This document shows, piece after piece, positions 10,301 to 18,562 of a stretch of DNA of 52,792 bases. The stretch covers positions 1-52,792 of the forward strand of contig JALEPZ010000095.1 in NCBI GenBank assembly GCA_022767125.1, given 5' to 3'. The notes beneath the pieces are model-generated. The model was not told the DNA's origin. It ran no database searches and saw nothing but the letters and a program-made list of their open reading frames with translations. A program made the position numbers and the translations under genes. How positions within the stretch are numbered: the stretch's first letter is position 1; every line of letters begins with the position of its first letter. This DNA is from Phocaeicola plebeius (GTDB lineage Bacteria > Bacteroidota > Bacteroidia > Bacteroidales > Bacteroidaceae).

Positions 10301-10520
10301 GGGCTACAAGAATGGTTCGTACCTGAAGATCCGCAACATCTCGCTGGGCTATACCTTCCCCACCAAGTTGCTGAAAAATACGGGACTGACCAACCTGAGA
10401 ATCTATGCCCAGTGCAAGAACCCGGGTATGATTTTCAGCCACATTGACTATTTGGATATGGATACCTATTCCAATACGTATAACTCTGGATTTACCTTTG
10501 GCTTGAATGTATCATTTTAA
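7341..10520 (+). CDS. SusC-like TonB-dependent transporter 1 (RagA family)
   Basis: The 1059-residue outer-membrane transporter starts with a signal peptide (MNDKKLISNFPLKGVTWILF, cleaved after VNA). Next come a carboxypeptidase-regulatory-like beta-sandwich (VRGTVADSNGEPIIGASVVV), the SusC signature ETLDEVVVVGYGTQKK, a plug domain with LKDASATAIYGSRGANGV, and a 22-strand-type barrel ending in aromatic LNVSF. With SusD it forms the lidded pore that imports oligosaccharides. There is no N-terminal STN domain, which fits HTCS rather than anti-sigma control. An ATG at 7263 lies upstream of the -7 box and is rejected. SusD follows after 24 bp. Confidence 0.95.
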   Translation: MNDKKLISNFPLKGVTWILFLILSSFAFTVNAQQKNVRGTVADSNGEPIIGASVVVKGTTNGTITDFEGSFALSNVPEKGIVVISYIGYKTQELPVAGKSVLKVVLAEDTETLDEVVVVGYGTQKKSDVTGSMVSVGAEELKSRPTANVFEAMQGKAAGVDIRTSDRPGEMGDVYIRGVRSLTASSSPLYVVDGVPLNGTVGQTPEESLSGASPRGGVLESLNPSDIESVEVLKDASATAIYGSRGANGVVLITTKKGKEGRFTINYSGSLTVENAQDRTEWMTAGEYIDWRRWAYYYRDPSIYPRGDQPTMENDKAIFNGANDAYAWANIMKGWAGGTWDGSKVATTDWADFVTQTGITTEHTISGSGGNEKNQSYVSFGWLDNKGTVKGQDYTRYTAKVSNDLKLTDWLSLGASINTTYSIQNYGMSNDGGTTSGPGSAYAAAMLNLPYAVPFDDEGNRIDYPGADSKIKTVVNEWAYSKDERKVFRALGSFYAQLNLGKIWKPLEGLSYKLNFGPDFRYYRRGMFNDAESVNREGVNYTSLTKSTDFSWTLDNLLYYNKKIGKHDFGLTLLQTATKYEYESNFMSAEGIPLAGSLWNALTTTNISSLKSWDSALQEKQLLSYMARVNYTYNGRYMLTASVRRDGASQLADGHKWATFPSVALGWRIDQEDFMKDVDWLSQLKLRLGYGVTGNSAIDPYQTKGSIVSLFYPFGSAATPGYVGYESLLSNGLVAMANQDLGWEKTKQWNAGVDFSFLNGRISGIFDIYTSRTTDLLMQQSIPSLTGYTTTYNNIGETKNFGYDLTLNLIPVKTRDFEWNIGLNAAYTRNEIVSLANGKEDDINNGWFIGESTGVIYSYESAGLWQESDAAEMAKFNANGHNFQVGMAKPVDQNGDYKIDANDDRVIIGHIDPRWTVGINTNLAYKGWDLGIQLYGRMDYTFNTGGVWVGGRYNVRSYDYYNENNKTAEFQKPIFDEGGVDAYYYILGYKNGSYLKIRNISLGYTFPTKLLKNTGLTNLRIYAQCKNPGMIFSHIDYLDMDTYSNTYNSGFTFGLNVSF

Positions 10521-10544
10521 TCATCACTAAATTCTATAGCAGCT

Positions 10545-12545
10545 ATGAAACTGAACAAACATATAGCAACAGGTTTGCTGGCAGGAGCGTTGGTGCTGCC
10601 TTCCCTGACCTCTTGTTCCGATTTTCTGGAGGAAACACTTACCACGGAACAGAACACCGATTATTTCAATACCAACGAGGGTGTGGAATCCCTGATGACG
10701 GGATTGTACTACAACCTGCGCTTCCACTTTTCGTTCGAGTGGGGATTCTCTACCACCAACTACGGAACCGATGAGTTCATCGTCGGGGGCGACGGCTCGA
10801 ATGCCATGTGGAACTCCTACATCTCCAGCTTGAGCTCGGACGTGCCGGCAGTCAACATCAATACGACGCATGCCTACGATGTATGGGATAATATGTATAC
10901 TGGCATTGCCAATGCCAATCTGCTGATCGACAAGTGCGAGAACGGCTATACGGGCTCCATGAAGGACGAAGCGCTGGGAACGGCCCATTTCATGCGTGGT
11001 TTCAACTATTTCAAGCTGGTGTGCCAGTATGGGGGCGTGCCCTTGAAGCTGACTCCTTCCACGACGGTAGAACGTGAGTTTACCCGTGCAACGGCTCAGG
11101 AAGTCATCGACCAGGTATTGACCGATTTGGAAGAAGCCTACCGGCTGTTGCCTTCCACCGAAGTCGTAGAAGGCCAGCTGACCAAATCGGCAGCTGCCCA
11201 TTTCCTGGCAAAGGCCTATTTGTGGAGGGCTTCCGAAATCAACGATGCCTGGAACTCCTCGACGAAGACTGCCGACCTCGACAATGTCGTCAAATACGCT
11301 TCCGAGGTCATCAGCCAGCATCCGTTGGCCAGCAACTATCGTGACCTGTGGGCATTTACCGCACCTGACGGCGACAACGAAAAGCTGTCCGAAATCGTGC
11401 TGGCAGCCCAGTTTACGGCCAACGATGCCACCCAGGGTCGTTACGGAAACGAGATGCATTTGTATTTCCTGAACATCTACCGCGATTTGCTGGGAATGGC
11501 CCGCGATATTTCCGGCGGCCGTGAATACCAGCGTCTGCGTACTACTTATTATACTTATAATGTGTTCAACCATTTGAATGACTCGCGTCTTTGGAAGTCG
11601 TTCCGTACGAAGTTCAACTGTACGCTGGCAGCTACACCGGGTACACAGGATACGTATTATGCCGGCGACCGGGGACTGATGTTCATCTTGAATCAACCGG
11701 GCGACAATCGTTTCCCCGCCGAATGGAATGTGGAAACCGTGAAGGACGGCGATTCTGAAAAACTGGTACCGAACGTGTTCGTGACTTATCCGCAGGGAAC
11801 AACGGCCGATACGCATGTATTGGAAAGTGATACGTACCTGAAGTATTATGCACCGTGCGGCAAGTATTTCGACGGCTCTCGTCCGACCGTTTCTCAGGAA
11901 GGTGGTTACCGCGACGGTATCTTGGCCCGTTCGGCCGAAGACTATTTCTTCCTGGCCGAAGCCTATATCCGTAAGGGAGACTACGCAAAGGCCGTAGAAT
12001 ACCTCAATCCGTTGCGTGAACGTGCTCAGTGGAAAGCTGGTGAGGACCGCGAAAGCTACATCGATGGCGGTGCAGCCTGGAACGAGAATGCCTTGGGCTG
12101 GTCTGTATTTACGGCAGTGGCCGGCAAGGGTACTTTCTGTGACCGCAGCACCTATTACGAGTCGAACAACCTGCCGATGGGCAGTCTGAATGCCCAGGCC
12201 TCCGACTTGCGCATTACCGACATCTCTTCTGTCGCCAGTCTGCCTGCAGAAGACCAGGCTGTCTGCCAGAAGCTGAATCTGTCTTCTCCTTACGATGTGG
12301 CCCTTTGCTTCCTGCTCAACGAAAAGACGCGCGAAATGTGCGGTGAGTTCGTCCGTTGGGAAGACCTGGCTCGCACCCAGACATTGGTAGCGCGTGCCAA
12401 GGCTTTCAACAAAGATGCAGCTCCGAATATCCAGAGCTATCACAGCCTCCGTCCTATTCCGCAGACCTACCTGGATATCATCCAGAAGGATGGTCATGCG
12501 CTTACTTCCGAAGAGAAGAAGGCCCAGCAGAATCCGGGCTATTGA
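10545..12545 (+). CDS. SusD-like glycan-binding lipoprotein 1 (RagB family)
   Basis: The 666-residue surface lipoprotein has a type II signal peptide ending in LPSLTSCSDFLEE, with Cys anchoring at about residue 24. The SusD fold follows: helical TPR-like segments (AAHFLAKAYLWRASE near 223; AEDYFFLAEAYIRKGDYAKAVEYL near 465), and the C-terminal NEKTREMCGEFVRWEDLART block close to where SusD proteins carry the conserved N-E-R-R-E-like sequence. It caps the SusC-1 barrel and selects the glycan. It is longer than most SusD proteins (500-600 residues). A terminator follows at once, so no SusE/F-like gene belongs to this transcript. Confidence 0.93.
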   Translation: MKLNKHIATGLLAGALVLPSLTSCSDFLEETLTTEQNTDYFNTNEGVESLMTGLYYNLRFHFSFEWGFSTTNYGTDEFIVGGDGSNAMWNSYISSLSSDVPAVNINTTHAYDVWDNMYTGIANANLLIDKCENGYTGSMKDEALGTAHFMRGFNYFKLVCQYGGVPLKLTPSTTVEREFTRATAQEVIDQVLTDLEEAYRLLPSTEVVEGQLTKSAAAHFLAKAYLWRASEINDAWNSSTKTADLDNVVKYASEVISQHPLASNYRDLWAFTAPDGDNEKLSEIVLAAQFTANDATQGRYGNEMHLYFLNIYRDLLGMARDISGGREYQRLRTTYYTYNVFNHLNDSRLWKSFRTKFNCTLAATPGTQDTYYAGDRGLMFILNQPGDNRFPAEWNVETVKDGDSEKLVPNVFVTYPQGTTADTHVLESDTYLKYYAPCGKYFDGSRPTVSQEGGYRDGILARSAEDYFFLAEAYIRKGDYAKAVEYLNPLRERAQWKAGEDRESYIDGGAAWNENALGWSVFTAVAGKGTFCDRSTYYESNNLPMGSLNAQASDLRITDISSVASLPAEDQAVCQKLNLSSPYDVALCFLLNEKTREMCGEFVRWEDLARTQTLVARAKAFNKDAAPNIQSYHSLRPIPQTYLDIIQKDGHALTSEEKKAQQNPGY

Positions 12546-12585
12546 TCAGTATGTAGACAAAAGCTAGAACTAACCGAGATAGGAA

Positions 12586-12639
12586 GACACGGCTTGCAGG
12601 AAGGATTTTTCCTTCTGTGCAGGCTGTGTCTGTTTTTTG
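12586..12639 (+). terminator. Terminator after susD-1
   Basis: A long imperfect hairpin has GACAC...TGCAG-GAAGGA on the left, a short T loop, and TCCTTC...TGCA...GTGTC on the right (ending 12630), followed by TGTTTTTTG. This is a typical rho-independent terminator closing the susC-1/susD-1 transcript. Confidence 0.8.
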
Positions 12640-12761
12640 CACCTTTGCAGCTCTATCATCGTTAGCTACTACTGCTTCCTGTCGTGTTGCAAGGGGGACC
12701 GCCTGTGCCGGAGTGTGTGTACAGAATTCCATGATTTTGTCAATATCTCTATCCGTCGGGC

Positions 12762-12793
12762 CTTGATGGTATACAGGAGGATGTGTACCTTTG
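12762..12793 (+). promoter_or_regulatory. Promoter for GH28 gene
   Basis: CTTG (12762-12765), a 20 bp spacer, then TACCTTTG (12786-12793): a near-consensus Bacteroidota promoter. Transcription would start near 12800, 23 nt before the ATG at 12823. Together with the terminator upstream it shows that the GH28 gene is transcribed separately from susCD-1. Confidence 0.7.
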
Positions 12794-12822
12794 CCGATAG
12801 AAACCTTTATACTGAATACGAT

Positions 12823-14112
12823 ATGAAACAATGGCTGGTATTGCTGCTTTTGCTGTGTGTGGGCGGGCCGTCTGTGGCGCGCGACCTATTTCCTGATGGA
12901 ACTCCTATCCCCGATTGGTTCCGTCAGACAGACCCTGTTGACCTGAAATCGTTGGGAACCTCGTATTGCCTGACCGACTATGGTGTGGTGGCCGACAGTT
13001 CGGTGCTCCAGACCGAACAGATACAGGCTCTCATTGACCGGGTTGCCCAAGCGGGAGGAGGAGTGATTGTGGTGCCCAAGGGGACTTTCCGTTCCGGTGC
13101 CCTGTTTTTCAAGAAAGGGACGCATCTGTACTTGGAAGAGGGGGCGATGCTTCAGGGCAGCGACCGTATCACGGCATTCCCGATTGTGAAGACACGCATG
13201 GAAGGGCAGACGCTGGACTATTTTGCCGCTTTGGTGAATGCTGACGGGGCGGATGGGTTCACCATCGGCGGAAAGGGTACGCTGGACGGCAATGGCCTGC
13301 CTTATTGGGAGTCGTTCTGGCTGCGCCGTAAGGTGAATCCTGCCTGTACGAACCTGGAGGAACTGCGACCGCGTTTGGTGTATGTTTCCAACAGCCAGGA
13401 TGTGCGTATTGATGGCATTACGATACAGAACTCGCCTTTTTGGAGTACGCATTTCTACCGGTGCAGCCGGTTGAAACTGACCAACCTGCGCATCACTTCG
13501 CCGGCAGCTCCCGTGAAGGCACCCAGTACGGATGCCATCGACCTGGACGTCTGCAACAACGTGCTGGTCAAGAACTGCTACATGGCGGTGAATGACGATG
13601 CTGTCGTTCTGAAGGGCGGGAAAGGCCCGTATGCCGATGAAGACCCGGACAACGGAGAGAACCATGACATCTTAGTAGAGGACTGTACCTATGGGTTCTG
13701 CCATAGTGCTTTTACCTGCGGCAGCGAGTGTCTGCACAGCCGCAATGTCATTGTGCGCCGTTGCAAGGTCGAAGGGACGGCGGCTTTGTTGACACTGAAG
13801 ATGCGTCCGGACACACCGCAGCTGTACGAATATCTGCTCATAGAGGATATCACCGGTTCGGTGTCCCGCGTATTGAACATTGCTCCCTGGAAACAGTTCT
13901 TCGACCTGAAGGGCCGGCAGGACATTCCGAAATCGTATGCCCGTCAGGTGACGCTGCAACGGATGAGGCTGGATTGTGACATCTTCTTCAATGTCACGAA
14001 GTCGGAACAATACGAACTGTCAGACTTTACATTTCGCCAGTTGGAGATACAGGCTACAAAGAGTGCGGAGATAGACAAGAGCATTATCCAGAATGCGGTG
14101 TACGACGAGTAG
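12823..14112 (+). CDS. GH28-family pectinase-like glycoside hydrolase
   Basis: The 429-residue secreted protein has a signal peptide (MKQWLVLLLLLCVGGPSVA) and a right-handed parallel beta-helix typical of GH28. The opening block is LTDYGVVADSSVLQTEQIQALID. Catalytic-region motifs are present in modified form: STDAIDLDVC where polygalacturonases have NTDG, NDDAVVLKGG for the paired Asp block, and CHSAFTCGSE where GHG is usual. Family members hydrolyse galacturonic-acid linkages in homogalacturonan or rhamnogalacturonan by inversion. The three Asp residues are kept, so activity is plausible, but the GHG change suggests a different substrate such as a rhamnogalacturonan or a decorated pectin. 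It has its own promoter and faces the GH2 gene across a shared terminator. Confidence 0.85.
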   Translation: MKQWLVLLLLLCVGGPSVARDLFPDGTPIPDWFRQTDPVDLKSLGTSYCLTDYGVVADSSVLQTEQIQALIDRVAQAGGGVIVVPKGTFRSGALFFKKGTHLYLEEGAMLQGSDRITAFPIVKTRMEGQTLDYFAALVNADGADGFTIGGKGTLDGNGLPYWESFWLRRKVNPACTNLEELRPRLVYVSNSQDVRIDGITIQNSPFWSTHFYRCSRLKLTNLRITSPAAPVKAPSTDAIDLDVCNNVLVKNCYMAVNDDAVVLKGGKGPYADEDPDNGENHDILVEDCTYGFCHSAFTCGSECLHSRNVIVRRCKVEGTAALLTLKMRPDTPQLYEYLLIEDITGSVSRVLNIAPWKQFFDLKGRQDIPKSYARQVTLQRMRLDCDIFFNVTKSEQYELSDFTFRQLEIQATKSAEIDKSIIQNAVYDE

Positions 14113-14190
14113 CCCTACAGGGGGTGGGCATCTCTTTTCGTTTTACGAGGGTTTCCCTTAGGCTTTTCAGCTTCACGAAAGCCAAAAAAG

Positions 14191-14233
14191 AAGTGTATCA
14201 AGAGCGGTGGCAATCCCGCGTCTTGATACACTT
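14191..14233. terminator. Bidirectional terminator between GH28 and GH2 genes
   Basis: AAGTGTATCAAGA (14191-14203) pairs with TCTTGATACACTT (14221-14233). The stem is flanked by an A-run on the left and TTTCTTT on the right, so it can end transcription in both directions between the convergent genes. Confidence 0.8.
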
Positions 14234-14246
14234 TTCTTTAGTTCCT

Positions 14247-17200
14247 TCAGTCAGCGATGACCGCAAACTCGGCACCACCGGCAAAGTCGGCTCCGTTCTG
14301 CGAGCTGAGTCCGGTGAAGCGGATGTAGCGGGCCTTGACCGGCTGGTCCAGCAGAACACGCTTGGGGGCAGCCGAACGGTCGAAGGCGGCCTTGATGACC
14401 GGTTCGCCCCATTCCTTGCCGTCCATGCTTACGTGCAGCGAGTAGTCCTTGATGTTGCCGTTGGAACCGCCGTCCTGGCGTGGGGTATAGATGAAGCCCT
14501 TGATGGTCTTTACCTCACCGGCATCGAAATCTACCCAGTGCGGATATTTGGCTACGGTGACCGAGTACATGGTATGCCATGTGCTGTTCAGGTCGCCGTC
14601 CACCAGGTGGGAGGCAGCTCCTTCGTCGGTCTCTTCGCTCGAGGCATAGACCACTTCCATCGGGATGCTCTCAATCGGGGCGAAGCTGGCCGTGCTCTTG
14701 ACGGCGGCATTGTCGGCATAGAAAGCCGTCACTGTGCCTCCCTTTCGCAAGGTGAAGGGCTGGGTATAGGGCTGCTTTTTCTTGCTGCCGTCCAGCGTAT
14801 AGAGAATCTGCGCTCCCGACTTCTTGGAAGCCAGCGTGACTTCGCCGTTGACCGAACGGGTAATGGCAATCGGCATTTCGCCGCTGGCAGCAATCCGTGC
14901 TGTTTCCGTAAAGTTCTTCTTCGTTACCGGGCGCAGGAGGAAGCACATGGAGCGGGGCGTTGACTTCACGCGGTCCGGTTCCAGCGGTCCGCCTTGTCCA
15001 CAGCTGTTGCCACCCAGACCGGTGACGGCTGCATCGAGGTGCAGGTGGGTGCCGGAGGAAGCAGGCAGCTGGTAAGGATGCGGTGCCAGGGTCATTTCGA
15101 GGGCCGACCAGGGCAGGGCAGAGGCCGAAAGGGGATGGTCGCCGGCAATAAACTCAATGCCGTTGCCGTTGGCATCGGTCAGGGCACACCAGCGTATCTC
15201 TTCACGGTTGCCATTACTCTGCGGCTTCGGGAAGGCCACGAACTGGTCGGCCACCGTGCTCTCGTATTGTTCGATGAAGGCACCTGTGCGGCGGTCGTTG
15301 TAGTTGTTCCACGGACCGCGTCCGTAGTAGGTATATTGGTTCAGCTTTGAAGGCAGCTGCAGGGCATAGCCCAGACGGGGCAGCACGACGGTGGCTTCGT
15401 TGGTCATGATGTTCGACTGCAGCTCGATGGAACCGTCGGCATAGATGGTCCAGATCTGCGTAGTGATGAACTTGAAGTTGTTCGGTCCGAAAGGCTCGTC
15501 GATCAGTTCCTTGATGACGTACCTGCCGGTGTTGCTGCCTTCCAGCTTGGCACCGTTGGGGGCCTGCGATTCGACGGTGTACATCAGCTGTATCGTGTTG
15601 TCGTTCTTCTGGCTCTTATTGATGCAGGCATAGCTGGTGGCGGTATGCTTTAGGTTGTGCAAGCCTTTTTCGAACCATTGGTTGCGGGCCCAGTTGTCAT
15701 TGTCGGTGGGTGCACGGAGGGCGTCCACTTTCGGGCCTTGGCCTTCCGTCAGCATCGGCTGGCCGTTGTACACTAAGCTGTAGATGGAGCCGGTGCGGTT
15801 GTCGAACTTCACCTGGAAGTTCTTGCCGCTGATGGTGGTGAAGTCGGCACTTTCCTGCAGCTGCGGGCGTTCCAGCGAAGCGGTCTGTTCCTTCAGGGGA
15901 GCAGGAGCGGCAGCAGTTTTCAGCGGCAACTGTTCTTCCATCTGTACATAGCCGGCCTTGGCCCACGGCTGGTCGTCGGCCAGCAGGAACTGTACCTTTA
16001 CGAAGTATTCGCTTTCGGGTTTCAGCTGGCTGTAGTCGTAAGGAAGGGTATAGACTGCCTTGTCGCGCGGACCGACAATCTTCCGGGGAGCGATGTACTG
16101 GTCGCTTTCCTGCACCTTCTTGCCGTCTTCGTAGAGCGACCATACCATCTTGAACGGACTGAGTGGCGTAAAGTAGTGCTTGTTGAAGACCTCGATCTTG
16201 CCGTTCTTCATGTCCAGAGCCTTCACGCCGATGTTCTGGTACACCTTGCGCACTTCGTAAAAGGCCGGCTTGGGCGAATGGTCGGGGAAGAGAATACCGT
16301 TCATGCAGAACATGCCGCTGTTGGGCTTGTCGCCGAAGTCACCTCCGTAGGCCCAGTAGCGGTCGCCCGTCTGCGGGTCATAGTGATAGATGGCCTGGTC
16401 CACCCAGTCCCAGATGGCGGCACCACAGAAGAAGTTGGTCGATTCGATGGCATCCCAGTAGTCCACCAGGTTGCCGACGGCATTGCCCATCGAGTGGGCA
16501 TATTCGGACACGTGGAAAGGATACTTGATGTCGTACTTGCCGGTCACGGCACCTCTCATCCAGGCGATGGACGGATACTGGTTCGAACCCATATCGACGA
16601 TGTCGTTGTTGCGCTCGTACTGTACGGGACGAGACGGGTCGAACTGATGCAGCGCCTCGTAGGCCTTGACGAAGTTCTGGCCCGGTCCGGCTTCGTTGCC
16701 CAACGACCAGATGACTATCGAAGGATGGTTGACGTGCGAGTGGGCCAGCTCCATGACGCGTGCCACATGAGCGGCTTCAAATTCCGGTACGTGGGAGAGG
16801 GAAGCGGCCCCGTAGTAATACTCGTGGCTCTCGATGTTTGCCTCGTCTTCTAAGTAGATGCCGTACTTGTCGCAGGTGTAGTACCAGTAAGGGTCGCAGG
16901 AGTAGTGCGAGTTGCGCACGTGGTTGATGTTGCCTTGCTTCATCAGCATCACTTCTGCTACCATCTGTTCGTGCGTGATGGCCTGTCCGGTCTCAGGACA
17001 AATCTCCTGTCGGTTTACTCCTTTCAGCTTCACGGTCTTGCCGTTCACGTAGTAGTAACGGCCGGCCAGTCCGAACTCGTCTTCCGATGCAGGAGTATCC
17101 TTGATTTCCACTTTGCAGAACCCGAAGGCGGTGGAGAAGGTTTCCACCACCTTGCCCTTCTTGTCCTTCAGCTCACCGACCAGAGTATAGCGGTAGGGGG

Positions 17201-18293
17201 CTTCGGCCGACCATTGGGCAGGCTGAGGAACAGCCAAAGTGGCAACTGCCGTAGTGGCGGCTCCTTGTGCGGTCTCTTCGATGGCTGCTGTTCCGCCGAC
17301 CCCTTCCACCAGGGTGTTTTCGTCGGAATACAGCCGGTTGGCATACACCTTATAAAATAAGGTATATCCTTTGGCTGCCTTCTTGCCGAAGTTGCGGATA
17401 TCTGCTTCCACGCGGACAGTTCCGTTGGTGTACGAGGCATCCAGGTCAGGGAAGACACGCAGGTCGCGCACCTGTAGCCGGGCGGTGGATGTCAGCGAGA
17501 CGGTGCGGAAAATACCCGGCAGACGGAACATGTCCTGTGCTTCGAGGAACGAGCCGTCCGAGTTGCGGTATATCTCTGCGGCGACGATGTTTTCGCCTGT
17601 GGGATTCAGGTACGGGGTAATGTCGAAGGAAGCCGTATTACGGGAGTTCTTCGAGAAGCCCACATATTTTCCGTTCACCCACAGGTAGAAGAACGAGGAG
17701 ACACCGTCGAAGTTGATATAGACTTCGCGTCCGGACCAGTCGGCGGGAACGGTGAAGTTACGCCGGTAGGAACCCACTTCGTTGCGGTGCTTGTAGGTCA
17801 CCCAGTCCGGTTGTGGGGTCCGCATCACGCCGCCTTTCCAGTCGCCCACAGCCACTTTGTGCTGGAAGATGACGGGCTGGTTGGCATAGATGGGCACGCC
17901 ATATTTCAGCGATCCGTCCTTCTGGATGCCTGCTACGTTCCACTGCATGGGTACGGTGACATCGTCCCAGCCGGATACATCGAACGACGGCTGGTAGAAG
18001 TCCGCCGGGCGTTCGTCTGGGTTGCCCACCCAATGGAACTTCCAGGAGCCGTTGAGCGACAGGTAGTAGGAACTGTGTTCGGGAAGTACTTTACGGGCAC
18101 TTTCGGTATCAGCAAACGTGAAGAACCACGTGTGAGGCTGCTCTTTGTTGAGCGCCAGCCGTTCCGGCGATTCCCATTCCTTGCCGTCAGGAGCCGTAGC
18201 CGTCCCGTAGTCAAAACCTTTCAAAGGGAGAGTCTGCGCTGCCACACTTAGGCCGGCAGCCAGCAAATAGGTTAAACAGATTTTTTTTCTCAT
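14247..18293 (-). CDS. GH2 beta-galactosidase-like enzyme with C-terminal CBM-type domain
   Basis: The 1348-residue exported enzyme has a signal peptide (MRKKICLTYLLAAGLSVAAQ) followed by the LacZ-type order: sugar-binding jelly roll (ENPRTW-like), immunoglobulin-like domain, TIM barrel, and the small-chain beta-galactosidase domain near 760-1030. Acid/base E534 lies in WSLGNEAGPG and nucleophile E597 in HVSEYAHSMGN. After the LacZ core it carries a chitobiase-like C-terminal domain (about 1110-1170, with QILYTLDGS) and an F5/8 type C (discoidin, CBM32-like) domain (about 1200-1348, with HLVDGDLNSTWHT and ARYIRFTG). It would remove terminal beta-galactose, probably from pectic side chains given the GH28 neighbour. 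An upstream ATG at 18308 is rejected because the signal peptide begins at 18293. The start lies only 23 bp from the tRNA-Arg gene on the same strand. Confidence 0.93.
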   Translation of the reverse strand: MRKKICLTYLLAAGLSVAAQTLPLKGFDYGTATAPDGKEWESPERLALNKEQPHTWFFTFADTESARKVLPEHSSYYLSLNGSWKFHWVGNPDERPADFYQPSFDVSGWDDVTVPMQWNVAGIQKDGSLKYGVPIYANQPVIFQHKVAVGDWKGGVMRTPQPDWVTYKHRNEVGSYRRNFTVPADWSGREVYINFDGVSSFFYLWVNGKYVGFSKNSRNTASFDITPYLNPTGENIVAAEIYRNSDGSFLEAQDMFRLPGIFRTVSLTSTARLQVRDLRVFPDLDASYTNGTVRVEADIRNFGKKAAKGYTLFYKVYANRLYSDENTLVEGVGGTAAIEETAQGAATTAVATLAVPQPAQWSAEAPYRYTLVGELKDKKGKVVETFSTAFGFCKVEIKDTPASEDEFGLAGRYYYVNGKTVKLKGVNRQEICPETGQAITHEQMVAEVMLMKQGNINHVRNSHYSCDPYWYYTCDKYGIYLEDEANIESHEYYYGAASLSHVPEFEAAHVARVMELAHSHVNHPSIVIWSLGNEAGPGQNFVKAYEALHQFDPSRPVQYERNNDIVDMGSNQYPSIAWMRGAVTGKYDIKYPFHVSEYAHSMGNAVGNLVDYWDAIESTNFFCGAAIWDWVDQAIYHYDPQTGDRYWAYGGDFGDKPNSGMFCMNGILFPDHSPKPAFYEVRKVYQNIGVKALDMKNGKIEVFNKHYFTPLSPFKMVWSLYEDGKKVQESDQYIAPRKIVGPRDKAVYTLPYDYSQLKPESEYFVKVQFLLADDQPWAKAGYVQMEEQLPLKTAAAPAPLKEQTASLERPQLQESADFTTISGKNFQVKFDNRTGSIYSLVYNGQPMLTEGQGPKVDALRAPTDNDNWARNQWFEKGLHNLKHTATSYACINKSQKNDNTIQLMYTVESQAPNGAKLEGSNTGRYVIKELIDEPFGPNNFKFITTQIWTIYADGSIELQSNIMTNEATVVLPRLGYALQLPSKLNQYTYYGRGPWNNYNDRRTGAFIEQYESTVADQFVAFPKPQSNGNREEIRWCALTDANGNGIEFIAGDHPLSASALPWSALEMTLAPHPYQLPASSGTHLHLDAAVTGLGGNSCGQGGPLEPDRVKSTPRSMCFLLRPVTKKNFTETARIAASGEMPIAITRSVNGEVTLASKKSGAQILYTLDGSKKKQPYTQPFTLRKGGTVTAFYADNAAVKSTASFAPIESIPMEVVYASSEETDEGAASHLVDGDLNSTWHTMYSVTVAKYPHWVDFDAGEVKTIKGFIYTPRQDGGSNGNIKDYSLHVSMDGKEWGEPVIKAAFDRSAAPKRVLLDQPVKARYIRFTGLSSQNGADFAGGAEFAVIAD

Positions 18294-18316
18294 GGTATAA
18301 TAGGTCAAATGAAAGG

Positions 18317-18388
18317 TAGCTCCGAGGGGAATCGAACCCCTATCTAAAGTTTAGGAAACTTCTATTCTATCCGTTGAACTACAGAGCC
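18317..18388 (-). tRNA. tRNA-Arg (anticodon CCU)
   Basis: The minus strand folds as a tRNA. The acceptor stem is GGCTCTG / CGGAGCT with two G-U pairs; the anticodon stem is GAAGT/ACTTT around loop TTCCTAA, giving anticodon CCU, which reads AGG. The T arm contains GGTTCGATTCC. The discriminator base is A at 18317 and the full CCA is not encoded. Length is 72 nt. Confidence 0.93.
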
Positions 18389-18402
18389 GACGAAATTTTG
18401 GA

Positions 18403-18434
18403 CAAAGGTAACATATTTCCCCGAAACGGCCAAT
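18403..18434 (-). promoter_or_regulatory. Promoter for tRNA-Arg
   Basis: Minus-strand ATTG (18431-18434), 20 bp, then TACCTTTG (18403-18410). Transcription would start near 18396, just before the tRNA 5' end. It may also read on into the GH2 gene. Confidence 0.7.
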
Positions 18435-18491
18435 TTATTTAGGGAAAACTCACTTTTTTACGTCTGGAAGGAAATATAAATTTGTTTTTGT

Positions 18492-18522
18492 TTTGATTTT
18501 TGGCTCAACTTTGCCAATTTTG
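18492..18522 (+). promoter_or_regulatory. Promoter for korAB
   Basis: TTTG (18492-18495), 19 bp, then CAATTTTG (18515-18522), one mismatch from TAnnTTTG. The predicted start is near 18529, leaving a leader of about 34 nt to the ATG at 18563. A second TAAATTTG (18477-18484) lies upstream. Confidence 0.55.
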
Positions 18523-18562
18523 CGCCGTTCATTCAGAATACTTTAATTTAAAAAGATACATT

